Assembly: GCA_945889005.1 (NCBI GenBank)
Contig: CAMDBI010000018.1
Coordinates: forward strand, 1-64,000
Direction: 5' to 3'
Source of the DNA: Bacteroides fragilis
GTDB lineage: Bacteria; Bacteroidota; Bacteroidia; Bacteroidales; DTGW01
Length of the DNA stretch: 64,000 nucleotides
The position numbers and the translations under genes were made by a program. Below the pieces are notes generated by a model. That model did no database searches. It was not told where the DNA came from and saw only the letters and a program-made list of their open reading frames with translations. Below are positions 8,967 through 16,865 of the stretch, piece after piece. Each line of letters starts with the position of its first letter. Within the stretch, counting starts at the first letter, position 1.

Positions 8967-9911
8967 TTATTGGATTAATCCATGATATTTAAGCCAGTCT
9001 TTGCAAGGTGCACCCCAAAATGGAGCCGATGGTGAAAGGCCAAATCCATGTCCGCCATACGTAAAAATATGTAATTCGCAACCAACAATACCTTTGTCTT
9101 TCAATGCTTGGAAATAAAGAAGTGAATTTGAAACAAAGCTAGGTTTGTCGTTTTCGGCCAATACAATAAAGGTTTTCGGAGTTTGTGCAGTAACTTTTAG
9201 ATGACTAGAAAACTCATTGCAGATTTCAATGCTTGGATTTTCTCCTAATAAGGCCTTTTTGGAGTCTAAATGCGAAGAATTGTCGCCCATTGATATTACA
9301 GGGTATGCTAAAATAGCGAAATTGGGGCGAGCATTATACTCGTCGGTTGGGTCAATGGAATTGTAGACTTTTTTTGCAAAGTCGGTCGATAAGGTAGCCG
9401 CCAAATGACCTCCTGCCGAAAAGCCCATAATACCTATTTTGGAGGTGTCGAGTCTCCATTTCGATGCATTTGCTCTAATATGCCGAATGGCTCTTTGAGC
9501 ATCCTGAAGAGGAATATTTCGTCCTTCACCATTTTGCAATACGTCGGAAGGAAGTCGGTATTTCAATACAAAAGCCGTAATACCAAGTGTATTTAACCAT
9601 TTGGCTATGGTTGTGCCTTCTTTGTCTATAACTTCTCTTACGTAAGCTCCCCCCGGGCAAATTATTGCAGCCGATCCATTTGCGCTTTTGGGGATAAAAA
9701 CAGTTAATGTAGGAGTTTTTATTTTCGAAACAACTCGATCAATCGCTCCATTTTGACCCCTATCAATATTTTCTTCGGCTATTGTCGCCGATTCGTAACC
9801 AGGTGCAGTTGCTGGCCAAATATTGATTTCTTCATTCTTTTGGGGGAAAGCAATGGCTACAGATACTATTAATAAAATTGAGAAAATGATCAAAGACTTG
9901 TATAATTTCAT
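8967..9911 (-). CDS. Secreted alpha/beta hydrolase (esterase/acetylxylan esterase-like)
   Basis: This 314-residue protein has an N-terminal signal peptide (about 1-22) and an alpha/beta-hydrolase core. The nucleophile elbow is G-F-S165-A-G-G, the oxyanion segment is CPGGAYV near 85-91, and the remaining triad candidates are D255 (LAEND) and H288 (GGHGFGL). The INIWPATAPGYE start of the mature protein is typical of Bacteroidota esterases annotated as acetylxylan or carbohydrate esterase-like enzymes. The likely role is deacylation of a sugar or small ester outside the cytoplasm; the substrate is unknown. It stands alone on its strand. Confidence 0.85.
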   Translation of the reverse strand: MKLYKSLIIFSILLIVSVAIAFPQKNEEINIWPATAPGYESATIAEENIDRGQNGAIDRVVSKIKTPTLTVFIPKSANGSAAIICPGGAYVREVIDKEGTTIAKWLNTLGITAFVLKYRLPSDVLQNGEGRNIPLQDAQRAIRHIRANASKWRLDTSKIGIMGFSAGGHLAATLSTDFAKKVYNSIDPTDEYNARPNFAILAYPVISMGDNSSHLDSKKALLGENPSIEICNEFSSHLKVTAQTPKTFIVLAENDKPSFVSNSLLYFQALKDKGIVGCELHIFTYGGHGFGLSPSAPFWGAPCKDWLKYHGLIQ

Positions 9912-9999
9912 GGTTGGGAAATTAGAGTTTTTTTAGTAAATCTAATGAATTATTGCTAAAATGTCAACATCTAGATTCCGTATTATTGTAATTTAATGA

Positions 10000-10800
10000 C
10001 TAATTTGAATAAACATGTACCGAATTTTGTGCAGATGGCAAATAATTGATACCAAACCAGCAAAGTAGAAGTACAATAAAGAGTATGCTCAACAACCATA
10101 TATGAAGATGTACCTTGTTGTAGTGAAATTTACGTGTATGAAGGTAGACCAAATATGCTAACCAAGTTAGAAATGCCCATGTTTCTTTTGGATCCCAGGT
10201 CCAGTAATGTCCCCAGGCTTCTTTGGCCCACAAGGCGCCAAACAGCAAACCCATGGTTAGAAACGAGAAGCCAATATAAACGAGGTTGTCTGCTATATCC
10301 AGAAATTTCATTTGAAACTGTTTTTTGAATAACATGTATAGTCCGTATATCGAAAACACCCACGAAAAGCCCAACATAGCATAAGCAAATATGTAAACTA
10401 TTACATGAGGAATAAACCACGGGCTTTGTAAAGCCGGCATCAGTGTTTTTTCGTAAGCTTCGGGATGAAGCAGATCAATTAACAAAAACATGGTGGCAAA
10501 AAAGAAAATAATTGCCAATACCCATTTATATGCCCAACGAACAAATGTTATATAGCCAATTATGAGTAAGAAAAAGGCATACCACAATCTGGTTTCGCCC
10601 AAAGTGCGCATCGGCGGTCGATCGAGCTGTATCCACAAGATTACAATAAAACTCAAAAGAGTTGCAATGCCCAATAATAGACCGATGTGTCCAAATGGTT
10701 TCAAAAAGGGCTTACGTTTAGAACAATAGATAAAGGCAGTGCCTATGAGCCAAAAAATAGCTGTAATTAAGGCGTATAATGGGAAGTAGATCCAACTCAT
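10000..10800 (-). CDS. ccsA: Cytochrome c biogenesis protein CcsA/ResC-like
   Basis: This 266-residue integral membrane protein has about eight hydrophobic segments and the tryptophan-rich haem-handling motif of the CcsA/CcmC family (WGHYWTWDPKETWAFLTW, about residues 191-208), with conserved histidines around it. With ResB it exports haem and attaches it to apocytochrome c (System II). Its ATG overlaps the TGA of the ResB-like gene by four bases (ATGA), which indicates translational coupling. Confidence 0.92.
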   Translation of the reverse strand: MSWIYFPLYALITAIFWLIGTAFIYCSKRKPFLKPFGHIGLLLGIATLLSFIVILWIQLDRPPMRTLGETRLWYAFFLLIIGYITFVRWAYKWVLAIIFFFATMFLLIDLLHPEAYEKTLMPALQSPWFIPHVIVYIFAYAMLGFSWVFSIYGLYMLFKKQFQMKFLDIADNLVYIGFSFLTMGLLFGALWAKEAWGHYWTWDPKETWAFLTWLAYLVYLHTRKFHYNKVHLHIWLLSILFIVLLLCWFGINYLPSAQNSVHVYSN

Positions 10801-12059
10801 AATCTTTCATTTTTATCTTTTCCTATCCAAAATAAATACACAGAACCTGCTAATAGCAGGGCAATGCCAATGTAAACAACCGGTAGCCAAGGATCGTTAA
10901 CAGCTTCGATAATGCTCAAGGTCGACCATTTCCCTTTTTTATTGTCGTAACCAGATTGGTATAATTTCCACCCAGCGACTGAGTGAGGCTTGTTTACTTC
11001 GAGAATTATTGTGTCGGTTTGTTTATTTTCGTAAATTATCAATTTTGAGTAGTATTTTTTGGGGCTGGGAGGTAGTAGTATAAGAGCTTCCTTATTATTG
11101 ATTATTAGATATTTTGGGTCGGCAGCAAAGCTGCCCGATGTAATCCAACTTTGTATTGAATGGCCTGTAATTTTGTTTTTTGCCAGAATAAATGCTGCCG
11201 GGTTGCTGCCAACTGACTCGGAAGCTACAAAGCTGTCGTTTATAGCTATAGCCTGAGATATTAGGTCTTTTACTGTTATTTCCCAGTTCGACAGTTCAAT
11301 AGTTTTGTTTTTTGTGGCAAAAGGAAGCGATTCGCCTTTTTTTAATACATATTGATTGGTTTCATAATCAACGATAGCAATTTTAGGTTCGTATTGGTCT
11401 ACGTCAAAATCAATAAGTCTGAGTGAAAAAGGTAGTTGATGAAATTGTCCATTTTGGTCGGTAGCAATATTATTGGCAGCTTGTTTTTCGTTGAGATTTA
11501 AATATAGACGGCTCAGATCGGCCGAACCTAAGCCGGCAGATAGCAAAGTGAGCCATAAGCCAAAATGATTGAGCAGAAAGCCGATGTTTTTTTTCTTTAA
11601 GGGTATGGCTCTTTTGATGGTAACCATTCCTAATGTTGTAAGCAGGTACAATTGTATAAGTATAAATGGCCAACTGTTTTTGACATGTGTAAGCCCTAAA
11701 TAATGTAGAAAATCAGAGTTGTTTTCGGGAGCTTGGGGTATGAAACCCAGTAAAAGAACTAAAAACGCATAAATGCAGACTGAACTAATAGCCGCAGGAA
11801 TGCTCGAAAGCCATACTATAGCCGGCGATTCTTTATAATTTATAAAAAAGAAAACAAGTGCTGCAGCAAAAAAACAGATAATATAGAAATTGAAAGGTAG
11901 CCCCGGTAAAGTTATTCCATTGCCGCCAGATATTGCCTCAACAAAAAAGCCGGTAATTAATATTGCTATTCCAATAATGAAGCTCTCGGTGTATTTCCAA
12001 GGATAATTCCATAGTTTTTTGTTACCTTCGTTTGGAATACTGTTGCTAGATTGTATCAC
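10797..12059 (-). CDS. resB: ResB-like cytochrome c biogenesis protein
   Basis: This is a membrane protein of about 420 residues with four hydrophobic N-terminal segments, a large extracytoplasmic domain and a final transmembrane helix (WLPVVYIGIALLLAGSVYLFW). That is the ResB/Ccs1 architecture. It partners CcsA in System II cytochrome c maturation. No ATG is available near the N-terminus. A GTG at 12059 places the start just before NKKLWNYPWKYTES, where relatives begin, and a TTG at 12119 would add 20 residues of poorer character. I prefer the GTG, but the start remains uncertain. It is the first gene of the resB-ccsA pair. Confidence 0.82.
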   Translation of the reverse strand: MIQSSNSIPNEGNKKLWNYPWKYTESFIIGIAILITGFFVEAISGGNGITLPGLPFNFYIICFFAAALVFFFINYKESPAIVWLSSIPAAISSVCIYAFLVLLLGFIPQAPENNSDFLHYLGLTHVKNSWPFILIQLYLLTTLGMVTIKRAIPLKKKNIGFLLNHFGLWLTLLSAGLGSADLSRLYLNLNEKQAANNIATDQNGQFHQLPFSLRLIDFDVDQYEPKIAIVDYETNQYVLKKGESLPFATKNKTIELSNWEITVKDLISQAIAINDSFVASESVGSNPAAFILAKNKITGHSIQSWITSGSFAADPKYLIINNKEALILLPPSPKKYYSKLIIYENKQTDTIILEVNKPHSVAGWKLYQSGYDNKKGKWSTLSIIEAVNDPWLPVVYIGIALLLAGSVYLFWIGKDKNERL

Positions 12060-12215
12060 AAAGTGTATTTTTAAATTATTTATAATAAAATTTGCTATAT
12101 TGTATAATTGCAATTGCAATATATGACAATTATTCTTTTTTATTGTTGTAGATTTATTGTTGGTATTTATTAATTTTCATTTTTCTTATTAATTTAGCAT
12201 TCTTGTTATTTTACT

Positions 12216-13460
12216 ATGAGAAAATTGAGCTTTGTTTTTTTTGTTTTTATTGCCCTTTCGGCTTTTAGTCAAGGAAGGATGAAATTTCAATATAAAGGTG
12301 ATGCCTTTATATTGGGCAACGAATATCTGATAGATAGGCTCGACACTTTTAATATTGCCGATTTGCCCAATCCTAAACCTTTGTCGAAATTAGATGTTAA
12401 AAATGCAACACCACTTACCGAATGTTTTTGGCGTATGGCCTTGGCTGTGGTCGAAAACAATATGATAAGAACCGATAGTGGGAAAATAATTGCATCTTCT
12501 ATAAACAATATCGGATTTGCTGGTATTATTGGGCTCAACGAGGTGTATCCTCAGCAAATGAAGTGGTCGCTTAAGTATTCGGTTGCATCGTATCTCGATG
12601 GCGATGTCGAAACGCACTTGGACGAAGATGTTGTTTGGATTTGGGCTGCTGCCGAGCTTTTTAAAAGAAACCCGGGACTTGCCGATTGGAATTGGCTATA
12701 CTACAATGCTGAAAAGGCTTTTAAGCAATACTACAATGTAAAGTTCGATACCAATGATGGATTGTTTTGGGGCGATATGCCATTTATAAACATACATTCA
12801 ATAGAGAAAATAAAAGCAACATCAATAAATTGTCTGTATTTAAAAGCTTTTGAAGCAATGGAGTTGTCGGCTGATAGTATTGGTTTGTATTCTAAAAGTA
12901 TTGAATGGTCGAATCGGAAAAATAATTTGAGAGATTCAATACTAAAAAACCTCAGAAATTCAGATCATACTTTTAAATCATTTCTTACATCAAGTGGGTC
13001 AAATCTCCATTCGGTAGATGCAATGGGTTTTGCCTTTACTGTTATGTCCAATATAGCCTCTCCAAATGACACAAAAAGCGCTTTTGATAATTACAATTCA
13101 AATTATTATGGTATTGCGCTTTTACCTGAGACCGAAGATAGCGCGTTTATGATTTTTAATAAAAAATCAAAACCAATTTCCGATGCTTTGTTTTTGAATG
13201 CTCTCGAAAAAACATTTGGGGTAGATTATACTTCGTACAATGCAGCTTTATTGATAAGAGCTAGTAAAAAATCGCATTATATAAAAAATATTACTAATAT
13301 TGAAGCCGAATTTGCCGAAGGAAATACCTTTAATGCATTTTTTGAAAATATAAATTTAGAAACCGGATTTTCGAGTGGCGAACCAAATAACTTACTTAGT
13401 GCAACGGCATTTATAAATATTTGTATACGTGGTAAGCTTGTTGTATTAAAAGCCGAATAA
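12216..13460 (+). CDS. Secreted protein resembling (alpha/alpha)6 six-hairpin glycosidases
   Basis: This 414-residue protein has a clear signal peptide (1-19, ending AFSQ). The mature part has the periodic helix pattern and motifs of six-hairpin glycosidase-like proteins such as the GH63/glycogen-debranching group: DEDVVWIWAAAELF, DGLFWGDMPF, LYLKAFEAM, and LLSATAFIN near the C-terminus where those enzymes have an S-A-x-A-F segment. No catalytic acid is assigned with confidence. It ends two bases before apt, so the two may be cotranscribed, though no functional link is evident. Without a database search this remains a fold-level guess. Confidence 0.6.
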   Translation: MRKLSFVFFVFIALSAFSQGRMKFQYKGDAFILGNEYLIDRLDTFNIADLPNPKPLSKLDVKNATPLTECFWRMALAVVENNMIRTDSGKIIASSINNIGFAGIIGLNEVYPQQMKWSLKYSVASYLDGDVETHLDEDVVWIWAAAELFKRNPGLADWNWLYYNAEKAFKQYYNVKFDTNDGLFWGDMPFINIHSIEKIKATSINCLYLKAFEAMELSADSIGLYSKSIEWSNRKNNLRDSILKNLRNSDHTFKSFLTSSGSNLHSVDAMGFAFTVMSNIASPNDTKSAFDNYNSNYYGIALLPETEDSAFMIFNKKSKPISDALFLNALEKTFGVDYTSYNAALLIRASKKSHYIKNITNIEAEFAEGNTFNAFFENINLETGFSSGEPNNLLSATAFINICIRGKLVVLKAE

Positions 13461-13462
13461 AA

Positions 13463-13993
13463 ATGAATGAAATTGAAAAAGAGATAGCGAAACTAAAGTC
13501 TCATATAGCATTGTTTCCAGACTTTCCCAAACCGGGGATAATGTTTAGGGATCTTAATCCATTGTATAAAGACAAGAATTTGTGGACATTGTTGATCGAT
13601 ACTATGATTAAAAAGCTCGAAGGGTTTGGTTCGTTCGATTATGTTGCAGGTATTGAGGCTCGAGGTTTTATTTTAGGTTCAGCATTGTCACAAAAAATGG
13701 GCTGTGGATTTATTCCTGTTCGCAAAAAAGGAAAGCTTCCTGGAAAAGTAAGGTCTGTAGCCTACAATCTCGAATATGGTGAGGATACTCTTCAAATACA
13801 AAACGATGTATCGCTGTCAAATTCACGAATACTCATTGTCGATGATATTTTTGCAACTGGAGGAACTTTGAAAGCAGTTGTTGAACTTATTTCTCAAGTC
13901 TCAAAAGTAAAGCCGGCTATAGCGGTTGTATTAGATATTCAAATTGCCGATATAAAACAATTAAAACTTCCGTATGCCGTTATTATATCCTAA
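13463..13993 (+). CDS. apt: Adenine phosphoribosyltransferase
   Basis: This 176-residue type I phosphoribosyltransferase converts adenine and PRPP to AMP. Family signatures are FPDFPKPGIMFRD at 18-30, GIEARGFILGSA at 63-74 and the PRPP loop ILIVDDIFATGGTL at 123-136. The last 20 bases overlap the start of the downstream nucleosidase gene. That enzyme releases adenine, so the two genes form a salvage unit in which one product is the other's substrate. Confidence 0.95.
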   Translation: MNEIEKEIAKLKSHIALFPDFPKPGIMFRDLNPLYKDKNLWTLLIDTMIKKLEGFGSFDYVAGIEARGFILGSALSQKMGCGFIPVRKKGKLPGKVRSVAYNLEYGEDTLQIQNDVSLSNSRILIVDDIFATGGTLKAVVELISQVSKVKPAIAVVLDIQIADIKQLKLPYAVIIS

Positions 13994-14663
13994 GTCACTT
14001 GGAATAATTGTTGCTTTGTACGACGAAGCCAAAGATATCCTAGAAAACAAATTTTTTCAATGGGAGGTTTTGGGCAAAGATATTTACTATTCGTATCGAT
14101 TTGAAATTTGGCTTATTATATCAGGTATAGGCAAGGCCAATGCCTCATTTGCCTTGGGGCGTATGCTCGAGCATGTTACAGAGGTGTGGATTCTAGGAAC
14201 ATCGGGTGGTTTGGGCAACGAAACTATTGGAAGTATGTATTTGTCGACCGAGTTTGTTGAACACGATATGGATGCCACGGGGCTTGGGTTTGCTAAAGGT
14301 GTTACACCACTTTCCGAAATGACACAATATTTGATCTGTAATCCTCCTAACGATTCGGTTAATGCTTTAATTAGAGCTTGTGCCGATTTAGAAATAAAAT
14401 TATTCAATGGGCGAACTATGAGTGGAGATCAATTTATATGTCATCCTGAAGTGGTTGAACAGAAAAAAAGTGACTTTGGTGTACATATTGTCGATATGGA
14501 ATCGGCAGCAGTTGCAAAAATATGCCAACGCGAAGGGATTCCTGTATTGGCACTGAGAACCATTTCGGACAACGCCAATCACGAGGCTACCAACAATTGG
14601 AACGAAAACGTGAAACAATCGTCGCGTTATATGAATAAAATATTGCAATATTTGTTGGTGTAA
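13974..14663 (+). CDS. mtnN: 5'-Methylthioadenosine/S-adenosylhomocysteine nucleosidase (MTAN-like)
   Basis: This 229-residue purine nucleoside phosphorylase-fold hydrolase has SGIGKANAS (50-58), MSGDQFI (149-154) and the substrate-binding VDMESAA (173-179). A catalytic aspartate sits in TISDNANHEA (D199), equivalent to the ISDKAD motif of MTAN. It would cleave MTA, SAH and 5'-deoxyadenosine to adenine plus a ribose derivative. Futalosine hydrolase is a homologue and a possible alternative. The overlap with apt favours adenine recycling but does not separate the two, because both enzymes release a purine base. Confidence 0.82.
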   Translation: MPLLYPKSLGIIVALYDEAKDILENKFFQWEVLGKDIYYSYRFEIWLIISGIGKANASFALGRMLEHVTEVWILGTSGGLGNETIGSMYLSTEFVEHDMDATGLGFAKGVTPLSEMTQYLICNPPNDSVNALIRACADLEIKLFNGRTMSGDQFICHPEVVEQKKSDFGVHIVDMESAAVAKICQREGIPVLALRTISDNANHEATNNWNENVKQSSRYMNKILQYLLV

Positions 14664-14685
14664 ATTTGTTAAATAACAGGGTGTT

Positions 14686-15300
14686 ATGGTCAAGATTTTT
14701 TTCAATAACCGCAAAATTATACTTTCAGATACTCTGTCGGACTACAGTCTTATACATAAAACGACTTTTACCAATAAAGGTGATTTGCGAGATTTAGTTC
14801 ATAGTTTCGAAAAAAATATTGCCAAAGAATCATTGTATATTGTTCATTCCGATTTAGTTGAATTGCAAAATGCTTTCTTCTCGTGTTTTAGTCAATTGGA
14901 AGCATCGGGAGGCATGGTCAAAAACTGGTCGGACAATTATTTGTTTATATATCGTATGGACAAATGGGATTTGCCAAAGGGTAAAAGAGAAGTGGGAGAG
15001 TCGATTGAGCAAAACGCCATGAGAGAAATTGCTGAGGAAACAGGCGTTAGTTTGGCAAAACTTAGTATTAAAAAAGAATTGTCGCCTACATACCATACTT
15101 ATCAGCACAAAGGTGAATTGATATTGAAAAAAACCAATTGGTTTCTAATGGATTATTCGGGAAACGAAACATTAATTCCTCAAACCGAAGAACATATTTC
15201 GAAGGTGTGTTGGCTTGGGGCTGCCGATTTTAAAATGGTTCTTGAAAATACCTATGAGTCTATCAAAGAGGTGATAGCTGAAGTTGGCGCGTTTCTTTAG
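14686..15300 (+). CDS. Nudix hydrolase
   Basis: This 204-residue protein has a perfect Nudix box G-x5-E-x7-R-E-U-x-E-E-x-G-U at residues 99-121. An N-terminal extension of about 80 residues, typical of a Bacteroidota Nudix subgroup, precedes it. Substrates of such proteins are nucleoside diphosphates linked to another group; which one cannot be told here. It follows mtnN by 22 bases and is probably in the same transcript. Its TAG stop includes the first base of the MITE-like element, and the TTTA target site lies in its final codons, so the insertion occurred exactly at the end of the gene. Confidence 0.9.
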   Translation: MVKIFFNNRKIILSDTLSDYSLIHKTTFTNKGDLRDLVHSFEKNIAKESLYIVHSDLVELQNAFFSCFSQLEASGGMVKNWSDNYLFIYRMDKWDLPKGKREVGESIEQNAMREIAEETGVSLAKLSIKKELSPTYHTYQHKGELILKKTNWFLMDYSGNETLIPQTEEHISKVCWLGAADFKMVLENTYESIKEVIAEVGAFL

Positions 15301-15471
15301 GGCATCTCTAAAAACTGCTTTTTAGCTACGCTGAGCCCTTCGGGGGTTCTTTGTTGGACTTCATTTTTAAACTCCTCACTTTGGCTGTCGCTCAGTGTAA
15401 CACATTTACAGCAGTAAACTCCGGGTTTAAAAATTCGTCCGCCTCAAAAAATCGAGTTTTTAGAAACGCCC
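15300..15471. mobile_element. MITE-like element, copy 2 (intact ends)
   Basis: This 172-bp non-coding element has imperfect terminal inverted repeats. The left end GGGCATCTCTAAAAACTG matches the reverse complement of the right end, GGGCGTTTCTAAAAACTCG. It is flanked by an identical 4-bp duplication TTTA (15296-15299 and 15472-15475). A second, inverted copy lies at 8819-8965. These are the hallmarks of a miniature element mobilised in trans; no transposase is present in the window. The region to 15600 holds only AT-rich DNA beyond it. Confidence 0.82.
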
Positions 15472-15600
15472 TTTAATAATTTAGTCTTTTGCGAATTTAA
15501 ATTGAAATAAAAGGTTACTAATAATAAGAAAGCTACAGTCCCTATTTTGAACTGAAGCTTCCTTTTTATCTAATTTTATTAAATTCTTCTTGTCTTTCGA

Positions 15601-16608
15601 TTACAACATTCTGTTTTTCACCATATACTCGGCAATCTGCACTGCATTAAGTGCAGCACCTTTTTTAATCTGATCGCCTACACACCAAAAGGTAATACCA
15701 TTTGGATTGGCTATATCTTTACGCAAACGGCCTACAAATACAGGATCGGTTCCGGCAACCATCAAAGGCATAGGATAAACGCCATTTTTGGGGTCGTCTT
15801 GTACAACCAAACCTTCTGCTTTTTCGAATGCCGAACGAACTGTCGATATTTCAAGCGCTTTTTCGGTTTCGACCCAAACAGCTTCCGAATGTGCTCTTAA
15901 TACAGGTACTCGAATAGTAGTAGCGCTTACATCTATTGCAGCATGCATAATTTTGCGTGTTTCGTTATGCATTTTCATTTCTTCCTTGGTGTAATCGTTG
16001 TCCAAAAACACATCGATCTGAGGAATAAGATTGGTTGCAAGTTGGTATTTAAATTTGTCGACTACCACTTTTTCGTTATTAACCACTTGTTTCATTTGGG
16101 CAAAAAGCTCGTCCATAGCTGCAGCACCAGCACCACTAGCTGCTTGGTAAGTAGCTACATGAATACGTTTGATGGGCGACAAATCGTGAATTGGCTTAAG
16201 AGCAACCACCATAATAATAGTCGAACAATTGGGGTTTGCTATAATATTGCGTGGGCGAACTTTGCAATCCAATGGATTTACTTCGGGAACAACCAATGGC
16301 ACATCGGCATCCATACGAAATGCACTCGAATTGTCGATCATTACAGCTCCAAACTTAGTAATATCGGGGGCAAATTCTTTCGAAATACTTGCACCGGCCG
16401 AAGTTAGAGCAATATCAATACCTTTAAAATCGTCGTTGTGTTTTAGCTCTTTAACTGTAAGGCTTTTGCCTTTGAAATTATAGGTACTTCCTGCACTACG
16501 CGACGAACCAAACAAAACCAACTCGTCCATAGGAAAATTGCGCTCGTCGAGCACATTTAAAAACTCTTGACCAACGGCGCCACTAACGCCTACTACCGCT
16601 ACTTTCAT
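15601..16608 (-). CDS. asd: Aspartate-semialdehyde dehydrogenase
   Basis: This 335-residue NADP-dependent enzyme reduces aspartyl phosphate to aspartate semialdehyde, the branch point for lysine/diaminopimelate, threonine and methionine. It has the nucleotide-binding loop [10 protein letters not shown] (7-16), the catalytic Cys128 in NPNCSTI and the [12 protein letters not shown] segment. Full length and intact. It supplies the pathway completed by dapL, dapF and lysA about 7 kb to the left, but is a separate single-gene unit. Confidence 0.95.
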   Translation of the reverse strand: MKVAVVGVSGAVGQEFLNVLDERNFPMDELVLFGSSRSAGSTYNFKGKSLTVKELKHNDDFKGIDIALTSAGASISKEFAPDITKFGAVMIDNSSAFRMDADVPLVVPEVNPLDCKVRPRNIIANPNCSTIIMVVALKPIHDLSPIKRIHVATYQAASGAGAAAMDELFAQMKQVVNNEKVVVDKFKYQLATNLIPQIDVFLDNDYTKEEMKMHNETRKIMHAAIDVSATTIRVPVLRAHSEAVWVETEKALEISTVRSAFEKAEGLVVQDDPKNGVYPMPLMVAGTDPVFVGRLRKDIANPNGITFWCVGDQIKKGAALNAVQIAEYMVKNRML

Positions 16609-16754
16609 GTTTTTTTGTGTTATTTCTTATTATATTACTTCCTCTGCTAAAATGGTATAAACCATTATTATTAAAAATTTGAAAAATTAAATTGATTTTT
16701 ATAAATTAGAGATTGAAAAAGATAGACCATCATTTCATGGTCAAAATATCTTGA

Positions 16755-16782
16755 CACCCCTTCCCATTTTGGGGAAGGGGTG
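16755..16782. repeat. Intergenic palindrome, 11-bp stem
   Basis: CACCCCTTCCC at 16755-16765 pairs perfectly with GGGAAGGGGTG at 16772-16782 around a 6-base loop. No T-run follows. It resembles the CCCCTT...AAGGGG element between the two ABC transporter genes at 51648-51736, so it is probably a dispersed palindromic repeat rather than a dedicated terminator. Confidence 0.65.
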
Positions 16783-16865
16783 CGCTGTATATGTTTGTGA
16801 TATTGAGTTTTCGATCACTTGTATTTTAATTGATTTTTCAATGTGTGCAAAAATATTAAAAATAT

